From the NCBI RefSeq assembly GCF_016744155.1, contig NZ_JADGEW010000020.1:1-64000 (forward strand): 64,000 nucleotides of DNA, given 5' to 3'. The DNA is from Amphritea sp. GTDB lineage: Bacteria; Pseudomonadota; Gammaproteobacteria; Pseudomonadales; Balneatricaceae. Of the stretch, positions 39,063 to 47,300 are shown piece after piece; the stretch's first letter is position 1; each line of letters opens with the position of its first letter. The notes below the pieces were generated by a model. That model was not told where the DNA came from, did not search any database, and saw only the letters and a list, made by a program, of their open reading frames with translations. The position numbers and the translations under genes are program-made.

Positions 39063-40046
39063 ATGCGTTTACTTACTGCAGCCGTTACGGCAATGGCTCT
39101 GACTCTTGGTGCAACATCAGCAATGGCTGCCCCGATCGAAATTAAGTTCTCTCACGTAGTGGCAGAAAATACGCCTAAAGGTCAGATGGCCAATAAGTTC
39201 GCTGAGCTGGTCGCTGAGCGCCTGGCTGGTAAAGTTAAAGTTAATGTATTCCCTAGCTCACAGCTTTTCGGTGATAACAAAGTTCTGGAGGCGATGCTGC
39301 TGGGCGATGTGCAGATGGCGGCTCCATCTTTGTCTAAGTTCCAGAAATACACACCAACCCTGCAACTGTTTGATCTGCCGTTCCTGTTCAAGGATATGGC
39401 AGCCGTTGAGCGTTTCCAGGGTAGCGCTGATGGTCAGAAGATGCTGACCTCTCTTGAGTCTAAAGGTCTGGTAGGTCTGGGTTACCTGCACAACGGTATG
39501 AAGCAGCTGTCTGCAAGTGATCCATTGAAAGTGCCTGCTGACGCGAGCGGTAAAAAATTCCGTATCATGACTTCCGATGTGCTTCAGGCACAGTTTGAAG
39601 CGATTGACGCGGTGCCTCTGAAGAAGCCTTTTTCTGAAGTGTTTACTCTGCTGCAAACCAGAGCGATTGATGGTCAGGAAAATACCTGGTCTAACATTTA
39701 TTCTAAGAAATTCTTCGAAGTACAGCCTTTCATCACTGAGTCTAACCACGGTGTACTGGACTACATGGTCGTAACTTCGGCTGAGTTCTGGGGTGATCTG
39801 GATGCTGATCTGCGCACTGAAATCAAAGCGGCACTGGATGAAGCGATTGCCTTTGGTAACGGTATCGCAGCTGAAAAAGCGAACAGCGATAAGCAGGCGA
39901 TCATCGATTCTAAGCGTTCTGAAGTAATCGAAATATCTGCTGAAGATCGTGCCCTATGGGTTGCGGCTATGAAGCCGGTTTGGGCTCAGTTCTCCGATGA
40001 TATCGGTGCTGATCTGATCAAAGCTGCTGAAGCCTCTAACCAGTAA
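39063..40046 (+). CDS. dctP: TRAP dicarboxylate binding protein DctP
   Basis: Periplasmic binding protein of a tripartite ATP-independent transporter, 327 aa. Signal peptide ends at about residue 23 (ATSAMAAPIEI). Typical family segments: IKFSHVVAENTPKGQMANKFAELV, LQLFDLPFLFKD, and the ligand Arg region KKFRIMTSDVLQAQFEAI followed by GQENTWSNIYSKKFFEVQ. ATG 39063 has GGAG six bases upstream; an in-frame TTG at 39051 is less likely. First gene of dctPQM. Confidence 0.95.
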   Translation: MRLLTAAVTAMALTLGATSAMAAPIEIKFSHVVAENTPKGQMANKFAELVAERLAGKVKVNVFPSSQLFGDNKVLEAMLLGDVQMAAPSLSKFQKYTPTLQLFDLPFLFKDMAAVERFQGSADGQKMLTSLESKGLVGLGYLHNGMKQLSASDPLKVPADASGKKFRIMTSDVLQAQFEAIDAVPLKKPFSEVFTLLQTRAIDGQENTWSNIYSKKFFEVQPFITESNHGVLDYMVVTSAEFWGDLDADLRTEIKAALDEAIAFGNGIAAEKANSDKQAIIDSKRSEVIEISAEDRALWVAAMKPVWAQFSDDIGADLIKAAEASNQ

Positions 40047-40287
40047 AATTGGTTTCTGGTGCTCCTTAATGGAGTGCCATCCCTGTTGCTGTGGTGGGAG
40101 TATAGGTCCCACTGCAGCTCCCTCTATATTCTAAGTTGTATGTAAGGCTGCACAGGAGAGTCATGCCAGCTAATACTGGCGATGCTCTATAGCTGCAAGG
40201 CTGTCCTGTGTGGCAAATACAAAAATAATAATCACAGAGAATCTATTTTCAACTGAATGATCACTCTGTTGTTATAAGGGGGCCGTT
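40047..40287 (+). promoter_or_regulatory. Hairpin-rich spacer between dctP and dctQ
   Basis: 241 bp between two genes of one operon contain three inverted repeats. GGTGCTCC/GGAGTGCC lies near 40059-40079. GTGGGA/TCCCAC spans 40094-40112. A larger nested stem has arms CACAGGA (40151-40157) and TCCTGTG (40204-40210) around a smaller stem (about 40157-40188). None has a clear T tract. They probably stabilise or process the dctP mRNA so that the binding protein is made in excess. Confidence 0.6.
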
Positions 40288-40875
40288 ATGGTTCGTAATC
40301 TGTTCAACCAATTGGAAGAGGCTTTCCTCTCCCTTCTGCTGGTAGCGATGACGTTACTGGTTTTTGTCGAAGTGGTTATGCGCTTCGGGTTTAATACCGG
40401 TATCCACTGGGCGCAGGAGATGACTCTGCTGCTGGCTGCTTGGTTTGTCCTTTATGGCGCATCCTATGGGGTAAAAGTGGGTGCTCACATCGGTGTTGAT
40501 GTGTTTGTAAAACTCTTACCTAACAAAGCTCAACGCTTCTTTACCCTTGTGGCGGTGGCTCTCTGCCTGATCTATTGCGGCCTGTTCTTATACGGCTCAT
40601 GGGTCTACCTAAGCAAGATGAAAATGATCGGTATCGAGCTGGAAGATATGCCAGTAGAGAAATGGATAGCGATGAGCATTCTGCTGATCGGTTTTGCCAT
40701 GCTTATGTTTCGTTTCCTTCAATTGGGTTGGAAAGTAATCACCCATCAGGCGGATGGTTTTCACTTCACGGATGAAGCGGAAGATAGTATGGAGATTGCT
40801 AGAGAACTGCAGGAGATGGAAGCGAAAGAGCAAGCCGAAAAAACTGCAAATAGTGATAAGGGGAGCCGATCATGA
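40288..40875 (+). CDS. dctQ: TRAP transporter small permease DctQ
   Basis: 195-aa inner-membrane protein with four helices. Typical features are FVEVVMRFGFNTGIHWAQEMTLLLAAWFVLYGASYGVKVGAHIGVDV and the fourth segment around IAMSILLIGFAMLMFRFLQ. A long charged C-terminal tail (about 155-195, rich in Glu, Lys) is an extension beyond the core. The stop overlaps the dctM start (ATGA), showing translational coupling. Confidence 0.94.
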   Translation: MVRNLFNQLEEAFLSLLLVAMTLLVFVEVVMRFGFNTGIHWAQEMTLLLAAWFVLYGASYGVKVGAHIGVDVFVKLLPNKAQRFFTLVAVALCLIYCGLFLYGSWVYLSKMKMIGIELEDMPVEKWIAMSILLIGFAMLMFRFLQLGWKVITHQADGFHFTDEAEDSMEIARELQEMEAKEQAEKTANSDKGSRS

Positions 40876-42269
40876 CTATTGCTGCGCTATTTATTCTTTT
40901 ATTTGGCTGTATGTTCATGGGCATGCCAATTGCGATTGCGTTGGGCTTGTCCAGTGTCGCAACGATTTTGATGTTCTCAAACGACTCCCTGGCTTCTATT
41001 TCGCTGAAGTTGTTTGAAGCGACGTCGGAACATTACACTCTGTTAGCGATTCCCTTCTTTATTTTGTCGTCTGCATTTCTTTCCACGGGTGGTGTGGCTA
41101 AGCGACTGATCAACTTTGCCGTTGATAGTGTAGGCCATGTTCGTGGTGGTCTGGCAATGGCTTCGGTAATGGCTTGTATGCTGTTTGCTGCTGTATCGGG
41201 TTCTTCCCCTGCGACGGTAGCGGCTATCGGTACGATCGTTATCGCCGGTATGGTGCGTTCCGGCTATCCGGAATCCTTTGCTGCGGGTGTTATCGCAAAT
41301 GCGGGTACTCTGGGTATTCTGATTCCGCCTTCCATTGTAATGCTGGTGTATTCAGCGGCTACTGAGGTATCGGCCTCGCGCATGTTTATGGCTGGTTTCC
41401 TTCCTGGCCTGATGATGGGCGGTATTCTGATGATCGCCATCTACATCGCCGCGCGTATTATGAAATTGCCAGCAGAGCCTTTCCCAGGTGTGATGCATCT
41501 GGGTAAATCATTCCTGATTGCTTTGGGCGGCCTGATGCTGATTATCATTGTGCTGGGCTCTATCTACGGTGGTATTGCCAGCCCTACAGAAGCGGCGGCG
41601 GTTGCAGCGGTATATGCTTATCTGGTATCGGTGCTGGGGTATCGGGATATCGGTCCGATGAAAGGTGTCTCATGGCGTAACGCAGACGAGGCTCTAGCTA
41701 CGGCTGCGGTACGTAATGTTCTGCAGATGTTGTGGGCGATTCCTAAGTCTATCCGTCACCCTGAAGTGCGTAAGGTTATTCTGGATGCCACTAAGGTGTC
41801 TCTGATGTTGCTGTTCATCATCGCTAATGCGATGCTGTTTGCCCACGTACTGACTACCGAACGGATTCCACATCAGATAGCAGAAACGATTATTCAATGG
41901 GGACTGCCAGCATGGGGCTTCCTGATTGTGGTGAATATCCTGTTGCTGATAGCCGGTAACTTTATGGAGCCATCTGCAATCATACTTATCATGGCGCCTA
42001 TTCTGTTTCCAATCGCAACACAGCTGGGAATCGATCCGGTTCACCTGGGTATTATCATGGTGGTCAATATGGAGATCGGGATGCTGACGCCGCCTGTGGG
42101 GCTTAACCTCTTTGTCACGGCGGGGATCACCGGTAAGAACATGATCTGGGTGATAAAGGCTTGTTTGCCCTGGTTAAGTTTACTGCTGATGTTCCTGATG
42201 CTGATAACTTATATTCCACAGATATCGCTGTTCTTGCCTGAATATATTGATCAGTTGAACGGTTATTAA
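40872..42269 (+). CDS. dctM: TRAP transporter large permease DctM
   Basis: 465-aa sodium-coupled permease with about 12 membrane segments. Family segments: GMPIAIALGLSSVATI, AIPFFILSSAFLSTGGVAKRLI, AVSGSSPATVAAIGTIVIAGM, ANAGTLGILIPPSIVMLVYS, GGIASPTEAAAVAAVYA and the C-terminal MEIGMLTPPVGLNLFV. A cytoplasmic insertion (about 255-305) makes it longer than the usual 425-residue members. It ends the dctPQM operon; a terminator lies about 50 bp downstream. Confidence 0.96.
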   Translation: MTIAALFILLFGCMFMGMPIAIALGLSSVATILMFSNDSLASISLKLFEATSEHYTLLAIPFFILSSAFLSTGGVAKRLINFAVDSVGHVRGGLAMASVMACMLFAAVSGSSPATVAAIGTIVIAGMVRSGYPESFAAGVIANAGTLGILIPPSIVMLVYSAATEVSASRMFMAGFLPGLMMGGILMIAIYIAARIMKLPAEPFPGVMHLGKSFLIALGGLMLIIIVLGSIYGGIASPTEAAAVAAVYAYLVSVLGYRDIGPMKGVSWRNADEALATAAVRNVLQMLWAIPKSIRHPEVRKVILDATKVSLMLLFIIANAMLFAHVLTTERIPHQIAETIIQWGLPAWGFLIVVNILLLIAGNFMEPSAIILIMAPILFPIATQLGIDPVHLGIIMVVNMEIGMLTPPVGLNLFVTAGITGKNMIWVIKACLPWLSLLLMFLMLITYIPQISLFLPEYIDQLNGY

Positions 42270-42315
42270 TTTGTAATCAGTCGTTCATCCACCCAATCCG
42301 GATGAGTATCTGTTT

Positions 42316-42355
42316 AGGGCCGCATTTTCTTAATGAATCTGCGGCCCTTTTTTTA
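42316..42355 (+). terminator. Terminator of dctPQM
   Basis: AGGGCCGC (42316-42323) pairs with GCGGCCCT (42341-42348) and is followed by a T run. Confidence 0.9.
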
Positions 42356-42365
42356 TCGTTAATAA

Positions 42366-42900
42366 AAGGAGTGTCTACTGCTAGTGACGGTGGGAGGATC
42401 AGAATGTTCTACTTCTGTCTGGGAGTTTTTCAGATGCTATGGGCTAGTCTAAATTGTTTCGCCACCTGAGGTCCCTAAGGTTGTACGGGGTGCTTCAAAG
42501 CTTCTCTTAGCAGGCTATCACGATGTTACTTGCGCATGTTCTCACCACAGAGTGGCGTTCTCGGTAAATATCGGAACTATTATTCAGCCGGGTGACCGTT
42601 TTTAGTTGTGCCAATATTTGACGGTTGATTGAGGCTGGTGTTGCAGAACTATCAGTAATTTCTCTCATAATGGCTTTGGTGCTGTTCTTAATGCCCCTCA
42701 GCTAGGAATCGACCTGTTCACTTATGTATGATCCTATAAGGGCGCTTGAATATAGGCATGATGATACCTCCGATTAGCTAAATATACTTGTGTAGAGGGT
42801 ATAACTGGAAACTTGTTATTTATGAAATAACATCTTGTTTATATGAGTTATTTTATTTCTCTGACCTGCGTGAATTATATTGACTCCGCTGATTTTATTA
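42366..42900 (+). pseudogene. Decayed copy of the 3' part of dctM
   Basis: This stretch, which looks empty, aligns along its length with dctM from about 41660 to the end. Clear anchors: 42425-42480 (VFQMLWA, then CCTGAGGTCCCTAAGGTT) against 41718-41775; 42522-42552 (MLLAHVLTTE) against dctM MLFAHVLTTE; 42696-42720 (CAGCTAGGAATCGACC) against CAGCTGGGAATCGATCC; 42750-42775 against the MEIGMLTPPVG codons. It is broken by several stops and frameshifts. Similarity before 42425 and after 42775 is weaker. It is an old duplication or the rest of a second TRAP operon; no dctP or dctQ remnant is seen. Confidence 0.75.
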
Positions 42901-43187
42901 TTGCTATAGAGAGGGGTTGAAAGGATCTTTAAAAACCGATGCTTTAGGACATTTGCCCTATAGGTAATTAGGGGGGAATGTATCAAAAGTCACTTGCTGC
43001 CTTATTTCCTTAATGAAATATTGTCAAGTTAAATGTCCCTGTTTTGGGGTGATTTAATAACCCCAACTGTTTTTATCAACTATCCTCTTAATCTGCGACA
43101 CAGGTTTGTCGCTAAATGGAGAACGAATCCTTAGGTGCAGTATCACATGGATAAATGGTGCTGAATAAGGGAATAGGGGGGGTGTGT
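42901..43187. other. Leader region of the sigma-54 activator gene
   Basis: AT-rich DNA between the dctM remnant and the activator gene. It should carry the activator's promoter, but no clear -35/-10 pair or -24/-12 element stands out. A perfect short inverted repeat GTTATTT/AAATAAC lies just before it at 42815-42831, within the weakly aligned part of the remnant. Confidence 0.4.
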
Positions 43188-44555
43188 GTGAATATTCCAA
43201 TTGTGGAATGTCGTCGTCCAGTTTTATATGTACGGACAAATAATAAGAGTGATTCTATTAGCAAAGCCGTTATTTCTACCCAGGGCTGGGATATTAAAGA
43301 AGTAGACGGGCTGCAGGAAGCAAGGAATAGCATTGGTAGTCAGAAGTATAGTGTCGGCTTAATTCAGCTTGTAAGTGTTGAGCCAGAACAGCTTCGCGCA
43401 GTAGAAGCTCTGTTAACTGATCATCGCACCATCGAGTGGGTGATTATAACGAGCACTGAATGTTTGCAGCAGCGAACTTTTTGTAAGCTTATTCGTGAAA
43501 CCTGCCATGACTATTACACTTTGCCTTTGTCGGATGTAGATTATATGCGGCTGCTGTCGACGTTGGGTCATGCTCATGGAATGGCAAGTCTCTGCTTAGA
43601 TGACTTAGAGCAAGGTTACGATGACTATGAGATGGTGGGGAGTAGCCCGCCGATGCTTAAACTGTTTGGCTCGATTCGTAAGGTGGCCAGTGTCGATGCA
43701 CCGGTTTTGATATACGGTGAAAGTGGAACAGGAAAGGAGTTGATCGCTAGGGCTGTCCATGAGCGTTCTGCCCGTGCAGAGATGCCATTCATTGCTGTGA
43801 ACTGCGGCGCTATTCCTGAAAGCCTCATTCAATCTGAGTTATTTGGCTATGAAAAGGGTGCATTTACCGGTGCTAATACCCAGAAGTGTGGGCAGATCGA
43901 GGCTGCAGCCGGAGGGACTCTCTTTCTGGATGAGATTGGCGACCTACCTTTTGATATGCAAGTCAACCTACTGCGTTTCTTGCAGGAAAAAGTGATTCAG
44001 CGATTGGGTGGCAATACAGAAATTCCGGTGGATGTCAGAGTCGTTGCGGCGACGAATGTTGATCTTGATGCCGCCGTTAAATGTGGTAGGTTTCGTGAAG
44101 ATTTACTTTATCGGTTGAATGTTTTGCAGCTGCAGCCGCCCCCATTGCGAGAAAGGGAAGGAGACACTCAGCTGATGGCGAAATTTTTCTTCGATCGCTT
44201 TGTTTCAGATGGACAGGCAAAACTTAAAGGGTTCTCTCAGGCATCTCTACAGGTGATGGAGCGATATACCTGGCCGGGTAATGTCAGGGAACTGATTAAT
44301 CGAATACGCCGGGCAATTGTTATGTGCGATGGCCGGTTGATTAAACCGGACGATCTGGACCTGCAGAGCTGCAGTGCTGATGATGCCCGCCCGGTTATCT
44401 CATTGGAAGAGGCCAGAGAAAAGGCGGAGAAAGAGGCTGTTATCAGTGCGATAAGGTACTGCCATAACAATATGACTCAGACTGCTAAGGTGTTGGGTGT
44501 GTCCAGAGTGACTTTGTATCGGATCATCGAAAAGTATCAATTGTCTGTTTCATAG
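43188..44555 (+). CDS. VpsR/NtrC-like sigma-54-dependent activator
   Basis: 455-aa regulator with an atypical N-terminal receiver-like domain (about 1-135) that lacks an evident phospho-acceptor Asp (VGLIQL where VGLIDL would be expected), an AAA+ domain (about 150-380) with Walker A GESGTGKELIAR, GAFTGA sigma-54 contact loop and Walker B GGTLFLDEIGDL, and a Fis-type helix-turn-helix at the C-terminus. The architecture is like VpsR, a c-di-GMP-responsive matrix activator. It lies directly upstream of the fap-like operon with its sigma-54 promoter, its probable target. GTG 43188 follows an AGGGGGGG site; ATG 43155 is the alternative. Confidence 0.85.
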   Translation: MNIPIVECRRPVLYVRTNNKSDSISKAVISTQGWDIKEVDGLQEARNSIGSQKYSVGLIQLVSVEPEQLRAVEALLTDHRTIEWVIITSTECLQQRTFCKLIRETCHDYYTLPLSDVDYMRLLSTLGHAHGMASLCLDDLEQGYDDYEMVGSSPPMLKLFGSIRKVASVDAPVLIYGESGTGKELIARAVHERSARAEMPFIAVNCGAIPESLIQSELFGYEKGAFTGANTQKCGQIEAAAGGTLFLDEIGDLPFDMQVNLLRFLQEKVIQRLGGNTEIPVDVRVVAATNVDLDAAVKCGRFREDLLYRLNVLQLQPPPLREREGDTQLMAKFFFDRFVSDGQAKLKGFSQASLQVMERYTWPGNVRELINRIRRAIVMCDGRLIKPDDLDLQSCSADDARPVISLEEAREKAEKEAVISAIRYCHNNMTQTAKVLGVSRVTLYRIIEKYQLSVS

Positions 44556-44588
44556 TAATTGTTTCTTAATATTTTGAATTTTAAGTAA

Positions 44589-44614
44589 AAAAACCGCCAA
44601 TGGCGGTTTTTTTT
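44589..44614 (+). terminator. Terminator after the activator gene
   Basis: AAACCGCCA / TGGCGGTTT stem followed by a T run. Confidence 0.9.
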
Positions 44615-44615
44615 C

Positions 44616-44637
44616 GTCTTATCGATACCGATAAGAC
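44616..44637. repeat. Perfect inverted repeat
   Basis: Arms GTCTTATCG and CGATAAGAC with an ATAC loop, directly after the activator terminator and about 190 bp before the fap promoter. No T tract follows. Could be an operator or a second terminator stem. Confidence 0.5.
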
Positions 44638-44787
44638 CCCTCGTATGACGATTGTAATGCTGCCTTTACACTTATCGATGAATATCTAACTGTCTGATAT
44701 TAAACTATTTTAGTTTCGATTCTTAAATTGTTGTTAACCTCCTGAAACAGTTACAGCCTCTCTCTCGCTTAGAAGAGGGCTCTGTAG

Positions 44788-44810
44788 ATGATTAATCTTA
44801 TGTAAATCAT
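44788..44810. promoter_or_regulatory. Possible activator-binding inverted repeat
   Basis: ATGATT (44788-44793) and AATCAT (44805-44810) form an inverted repeat about 15 bp upstream of the sigma-54 promoter. A site so close is unusual for NtrC-type activators (which often bind 80-150 bp upstream) but known for VpsR-like ones. Function is inference. Confidence 0.35.
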
Positions 44811-44823
44811 ATAGATAGTTTTT

Positions 44824-44840
44824 TTGGTTCTGTTTTTGCT
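44824..44840 (+). promoter_or_regulatory. Sigma-54 (-24/-12) promoter of the fap-like operon
   Basis: TTGGTTCTGTTTTTGCT has GG at 44826-44827 and GC at 44838-44839, the correct 12-base phase for a -24/-12 element. It lies about 40 bp upstream of the fapA start, between a sigma-54 activator gene and the operon. The only weakness is the lack of the usual CAC after TTGG. Confidence 0.75.
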
Positions 44841-44880
44841 TTGTAGTAAGTGAACTTAGTCCACTTATCAGGTGATCAGA

Positions 44881-45213
44881 ATGATCAATAGGTTAACCCC
44901 AATCAGTATTGAAAAAGTTTTAGCAGTTACTTTGCTATCGCTTGCTGGATTGTGGTGGGCGCCTGCGCTGATGGCTGATCAACGGGTGGGGGATCAGTTA
45001 TTTGCGTCTGATTCAGGCATTGCAGTAGCAATGTTGGATGAGGGTCAACTTGGAGCTGTTCGCGGACAAGGAATAGATCACGCGATTCCGTCGGCTCAGA
45101 TGGAACTGGGCATTATTCTCTGGGATGAAGGGAGTATTAAAAAAGGGAATCGAAATATTCAAGGTTATGGCAATTCAGTTGTAACCGTCAAAGTCTATCT
45201 GGAGGGGCGCTGA
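44881..45213 (+). CDS. fapA: FapA-like small exported protein
   Basis: 110-aa protein, first gene of the fap-like operon. Signal peptide to about residue 32 (WWAPALMADQ). Residues 52-64, LDEGQLGAVRGQG, match the motif LxDxELxxxRGR of the fapE-like product in this operon. The C-terminal half is beta-rich (MELGIILWDEG, SVVTVKVYLEGR). The name rests on gene position and the exported, small size; the similarity to Pseudomonas FapA (proposed chaperone) is weak by eye. ATG 44881 is preceded by AGGTGA; GTG at 44872 is less likely. The next gene starts 2 bp after its stop. Confidence 0.6.
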   Translation: MINRLTPISIEKVLAVTLLSLAGLWWAPALMADQRVGDQLFASDSGIAVAMLDEGQLGAVRGQGIDHAIPSAQMELGIILWDEGSIKKGNRNIQGYGNSVVTVKVYLEGR

Positions 45214-45215
45214 TT

Positions 45216-45854
45216 ATGAAAGGCTCTCTCTCTACTCAACCTGTTAATTGTTTATTGATGCTGCTGATGGCTGCTAGTGCTGCTGCCGAAACGCCACTGG
45301 CGGTTGAACAATTTGAATACAGTAATCAGGCAGTGATTGGTGATTTTGCTTTGGAAAGTAGTCGCGGAATTATCGGCGTCAATGTTGTCGCAGGGGATTC
45401 TAATGCTCAGCTTAATGCTCGTGCTCTTGCTGTAAGTATCGGTCAGGGTTTGGGTGCAACGGCACAGATCAAAGCTTCACAACATGTTGGCCTTCCCGGG
45501 GGGGGGCTTTATTCAGCTGTCAGTCTGATTGAGGGCAATGCATTTTCCAATGCTTCTGGCCTTATCTCTATTAACCATGCAAGTGGTTCCGGTAATGCAC
45601 AACTCAATGACGTTGCTATCGGTTTTGCTTTAGGCGGGGTTGCGGTTTCTGAAAGTGAGTTAAGTCTCACGGTAACCGGTCAATCTGCCAGCCAGCTTAC
45701 CAGTGATAGTAATGGACAACATCGGCAAGTATCGATCGGTGAGGGTGCCTTTAATGGAGCCAGTGGCGTAGTACAGATCAACCAATTGGCAGGTTCAGGA
45801 AATGCAACAAGTAACAGTTTTGGTCTCAGTGTTTCGTTGGGAACAAAAAAATAA
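45216..45854 (+). CDS. fapB: FapB-like minor amyloid subunit
   Basis: 212-aa exported protein with a signal peptide (about 1-24, SAAAETP) and three amyloid-type repeats near residues 44-74, 107-138 and 177-207. Each has the form G-(I/L/V)-x-x-(I/V)-N-x-x-(A/S)-G-x-(S/G)-N-A-x-x-N (GVNVVAGDSNAQLN, SINHASGSGNAQLN, QINQLAGSGNATSN), the repeat core known for Fap fibril proteins. FapB is regarded as the fibril nucleator. Linkers between repeats are about 35-40 residues and rich in Ser and Gly. There is no cysteine in the mature part, while Pseudomonas FapB/FapC carry a C-terminal CxxC. GGAGGGG ribosome site precedes the ATG. Confidence 0.75.
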   Translation: MKGSLSTQPVNCLLMLLMAASAAAETPLAVEQFEYSNQAVIGDFALESSRGIIGVNVVAGDSNAQLNARALAVSIGQGLGATAQIKASQHVGLPGGGLYSAVSLIEGNAFSNASGLISINHASGSGNAQLNDVAIGFALGGVAVSESELSLTVTGQSASQLTSDSNGQHRQVSIGEGAFNGASGVVQINQLAGSGNATSNSFGLSVSLGTKK

Positions 45855-45899
45855 TCGGGAATATACCCCGGTGCTTGAAGAATAAAAAGGAGAAGGACC

Positions 45900-47213
45900 A
45901 TGAAACAGGTATTTAAAATGGCGCCGTTGGCCGTCGCAGTAGCTGCACTTAGCTTTTCAGGTTTCGCCCTCGCAGAAGGTAACTCTCATGGCGACTCTGG
46001 GGCCCATTTAAGTAAGCATGTCCATGTTAAAAAAAGTGTTGAGTACTCAGGTGATGTTGCAATCACAGGTCGTATTCGTGTCGATTCTTTGGGTATGGCT
46101 GTGGTTGATCAAGAACAGGATAGTGATAATAACCTGACCATAAATGACCGCGTGGATAACTCTGCCACACTTGACGGTAACGCCCTCAAAGGTGCTAAAG
46201 GTAATATTGGCGTGAACATCAGTGCCGGTGATCATAACGTGCAGAGTAATGCTGCAGCGCTGGCTGCTGCCGATGCCGGGTTTGTGTTTGGCTCCGCCGA
46301 TGCTGAGATCTTTATGGATCAGAATGCGGAAGATAATGTCGCGTTCAACTGGGGGACAATCAATACCGCTGACTTTAGTGGTAATGCGCTAGAGAATGCC
46401 CGGGGTAATATCGGTGTAAATATTGCGGCGGGTAGTAGTAACGTCCAGGCAAACTCTTTTGCTGGCTCTGTTGCTTCTGGCTCTATGGGTGAAGCGACTG
46501 TATCGGTTGCTCAGGAAACCGAAAATAATCAGGTTCATAACTTGCCTGAAGAAACCCATGAAATAATTACCACTCAGGTTTCTATGAATGGTGCTATGGG
46601 TGGTAGTTATAACGGTTCTGGTAGCGGAAGTTATAGCGGTACGAACTCCGGTGCTAGCTATAGTGGTGTTAATAGCGCTGCTCGCTATAGTGGCAGTAAT
46701 GGTCCTGCAACGTATTCAGGCACTTCAAGTCAAAGTAACGATGTTTATCCAGAAGTCTGGATTAATGGTGATGGCCATGAACAGGGAGGCGGCACCTCTT
46801 ATTGGGGGCATATTGATTTTGATAACGATAACGTTTCACCTGGTGGTGATAATGACGATCCAGGTCGCTTTGAATTTACTGAAAGCGGCACTATCTCAGG
46901 TTCAAGAGAAAATGGTGTCGTTTCCGCTCATGGTGAAAGAGGCCGTGTTGGTCCGAGCAGAGAGAGAGGTCGTGTAGGTTTCTCTGAAGCAGGTACGCAA
47001 TCCCTCAGCGGCACCTTCACTGGTAGTGTTGAGCACCTGGTTAGCCGTTATGTGCGTCATGAGAACAACGCAGCAATGGGTGACAATGTATTACGTGGTG
47101 CGAAGGGTAATATCGGCGTGAACATTACTGCCGGTACTAGTAATCTGCAAAATAATAGTCTGGCTATGACTAAGGTAGACAGTACGGCTATTACAACACC
47201 TTCGGGTGAGTGA
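45900..47213 (+). CDS. fapC: FapC-like major amyloid subunit
   Basis: 437-aa exported protein, the likely main fibril subunit. Signal peptide to about residue 25 (GFALAEG). Three strongly similar repeats lie at about 93-122, 161-190 and 395-423, each containing (G/N)A(K/R)GNIGVNI-x-AG-xx-N-(V/L)Q-x-N. The first linker is about 40 residues; the second is over 200 and contains an imperfect Tyr-Ser-Gly repeat tract (about 235-280) and an RGRV-type tract (about 345-362). The mature protein has no Cys. A strong AAGGAGAAGG site before the ATG suggests high expression. Confidence 0.8.
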   Translation: MKQVFKMAPLAVAVAALSFSGFALAEGNSHGDSGAHLSKHVHVKKSVEYSGDVAITGRIRVDSLGMAVVDQEQDSDNNLTINDRVDNSATLDGNALKGAKGNIGVNISAGDHNVQSNAAALAAADAGFVFGSADAEIFMDQNAEDNVAFNWGTINTADFSGNALENARGNIGVNIAAGSSNVQANSFAGSVASGSMGEATVSVAQETENNQVHNLPEETHEIITTQVSMNGAMGGSYNGSGSGSYSGTNSGASYSGVNSAARYSGSNGPATYSGTSSQSNDVYPEVWINGDGHEQGGGTSYWGHIDFDNDNVSPGGDNDDPGRFEFTESGTISGSRENGVVSAHGERGRVGPSRERGRVGFSEAGTQSLSGTFTGSVEHLVSRYVRHENNAAMGDNVLRGAKGNIGVNITAGTSNLQNNSLAMTKVDSTAITTPSGE

Positions 47214-47300
47214 AAGTTCTAATATATAAACTTTTGCTGAGATGATCTGAGCCGGGCTGTTAAATCAGCCTGGCTTCAGACTGTTATAAGCGGGCTTATT

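Noticed and set aside
42815..42831. Palindrome GTTATTT/AAATAAC as operator of the activator gene
   Set aside because: It lies about 360 bp from the start codon and within DNA that aligns with the dctM remnant; AT-rich palindromes of this size are common.
46588..46977. 129-codon overlapping frame inside fapC
   Set aside because: Alternative frame of the Gly/Ser repeat region; hydrophobic Val/Ile-rich output is a frame artefact of repeated GGT/AGT codons.
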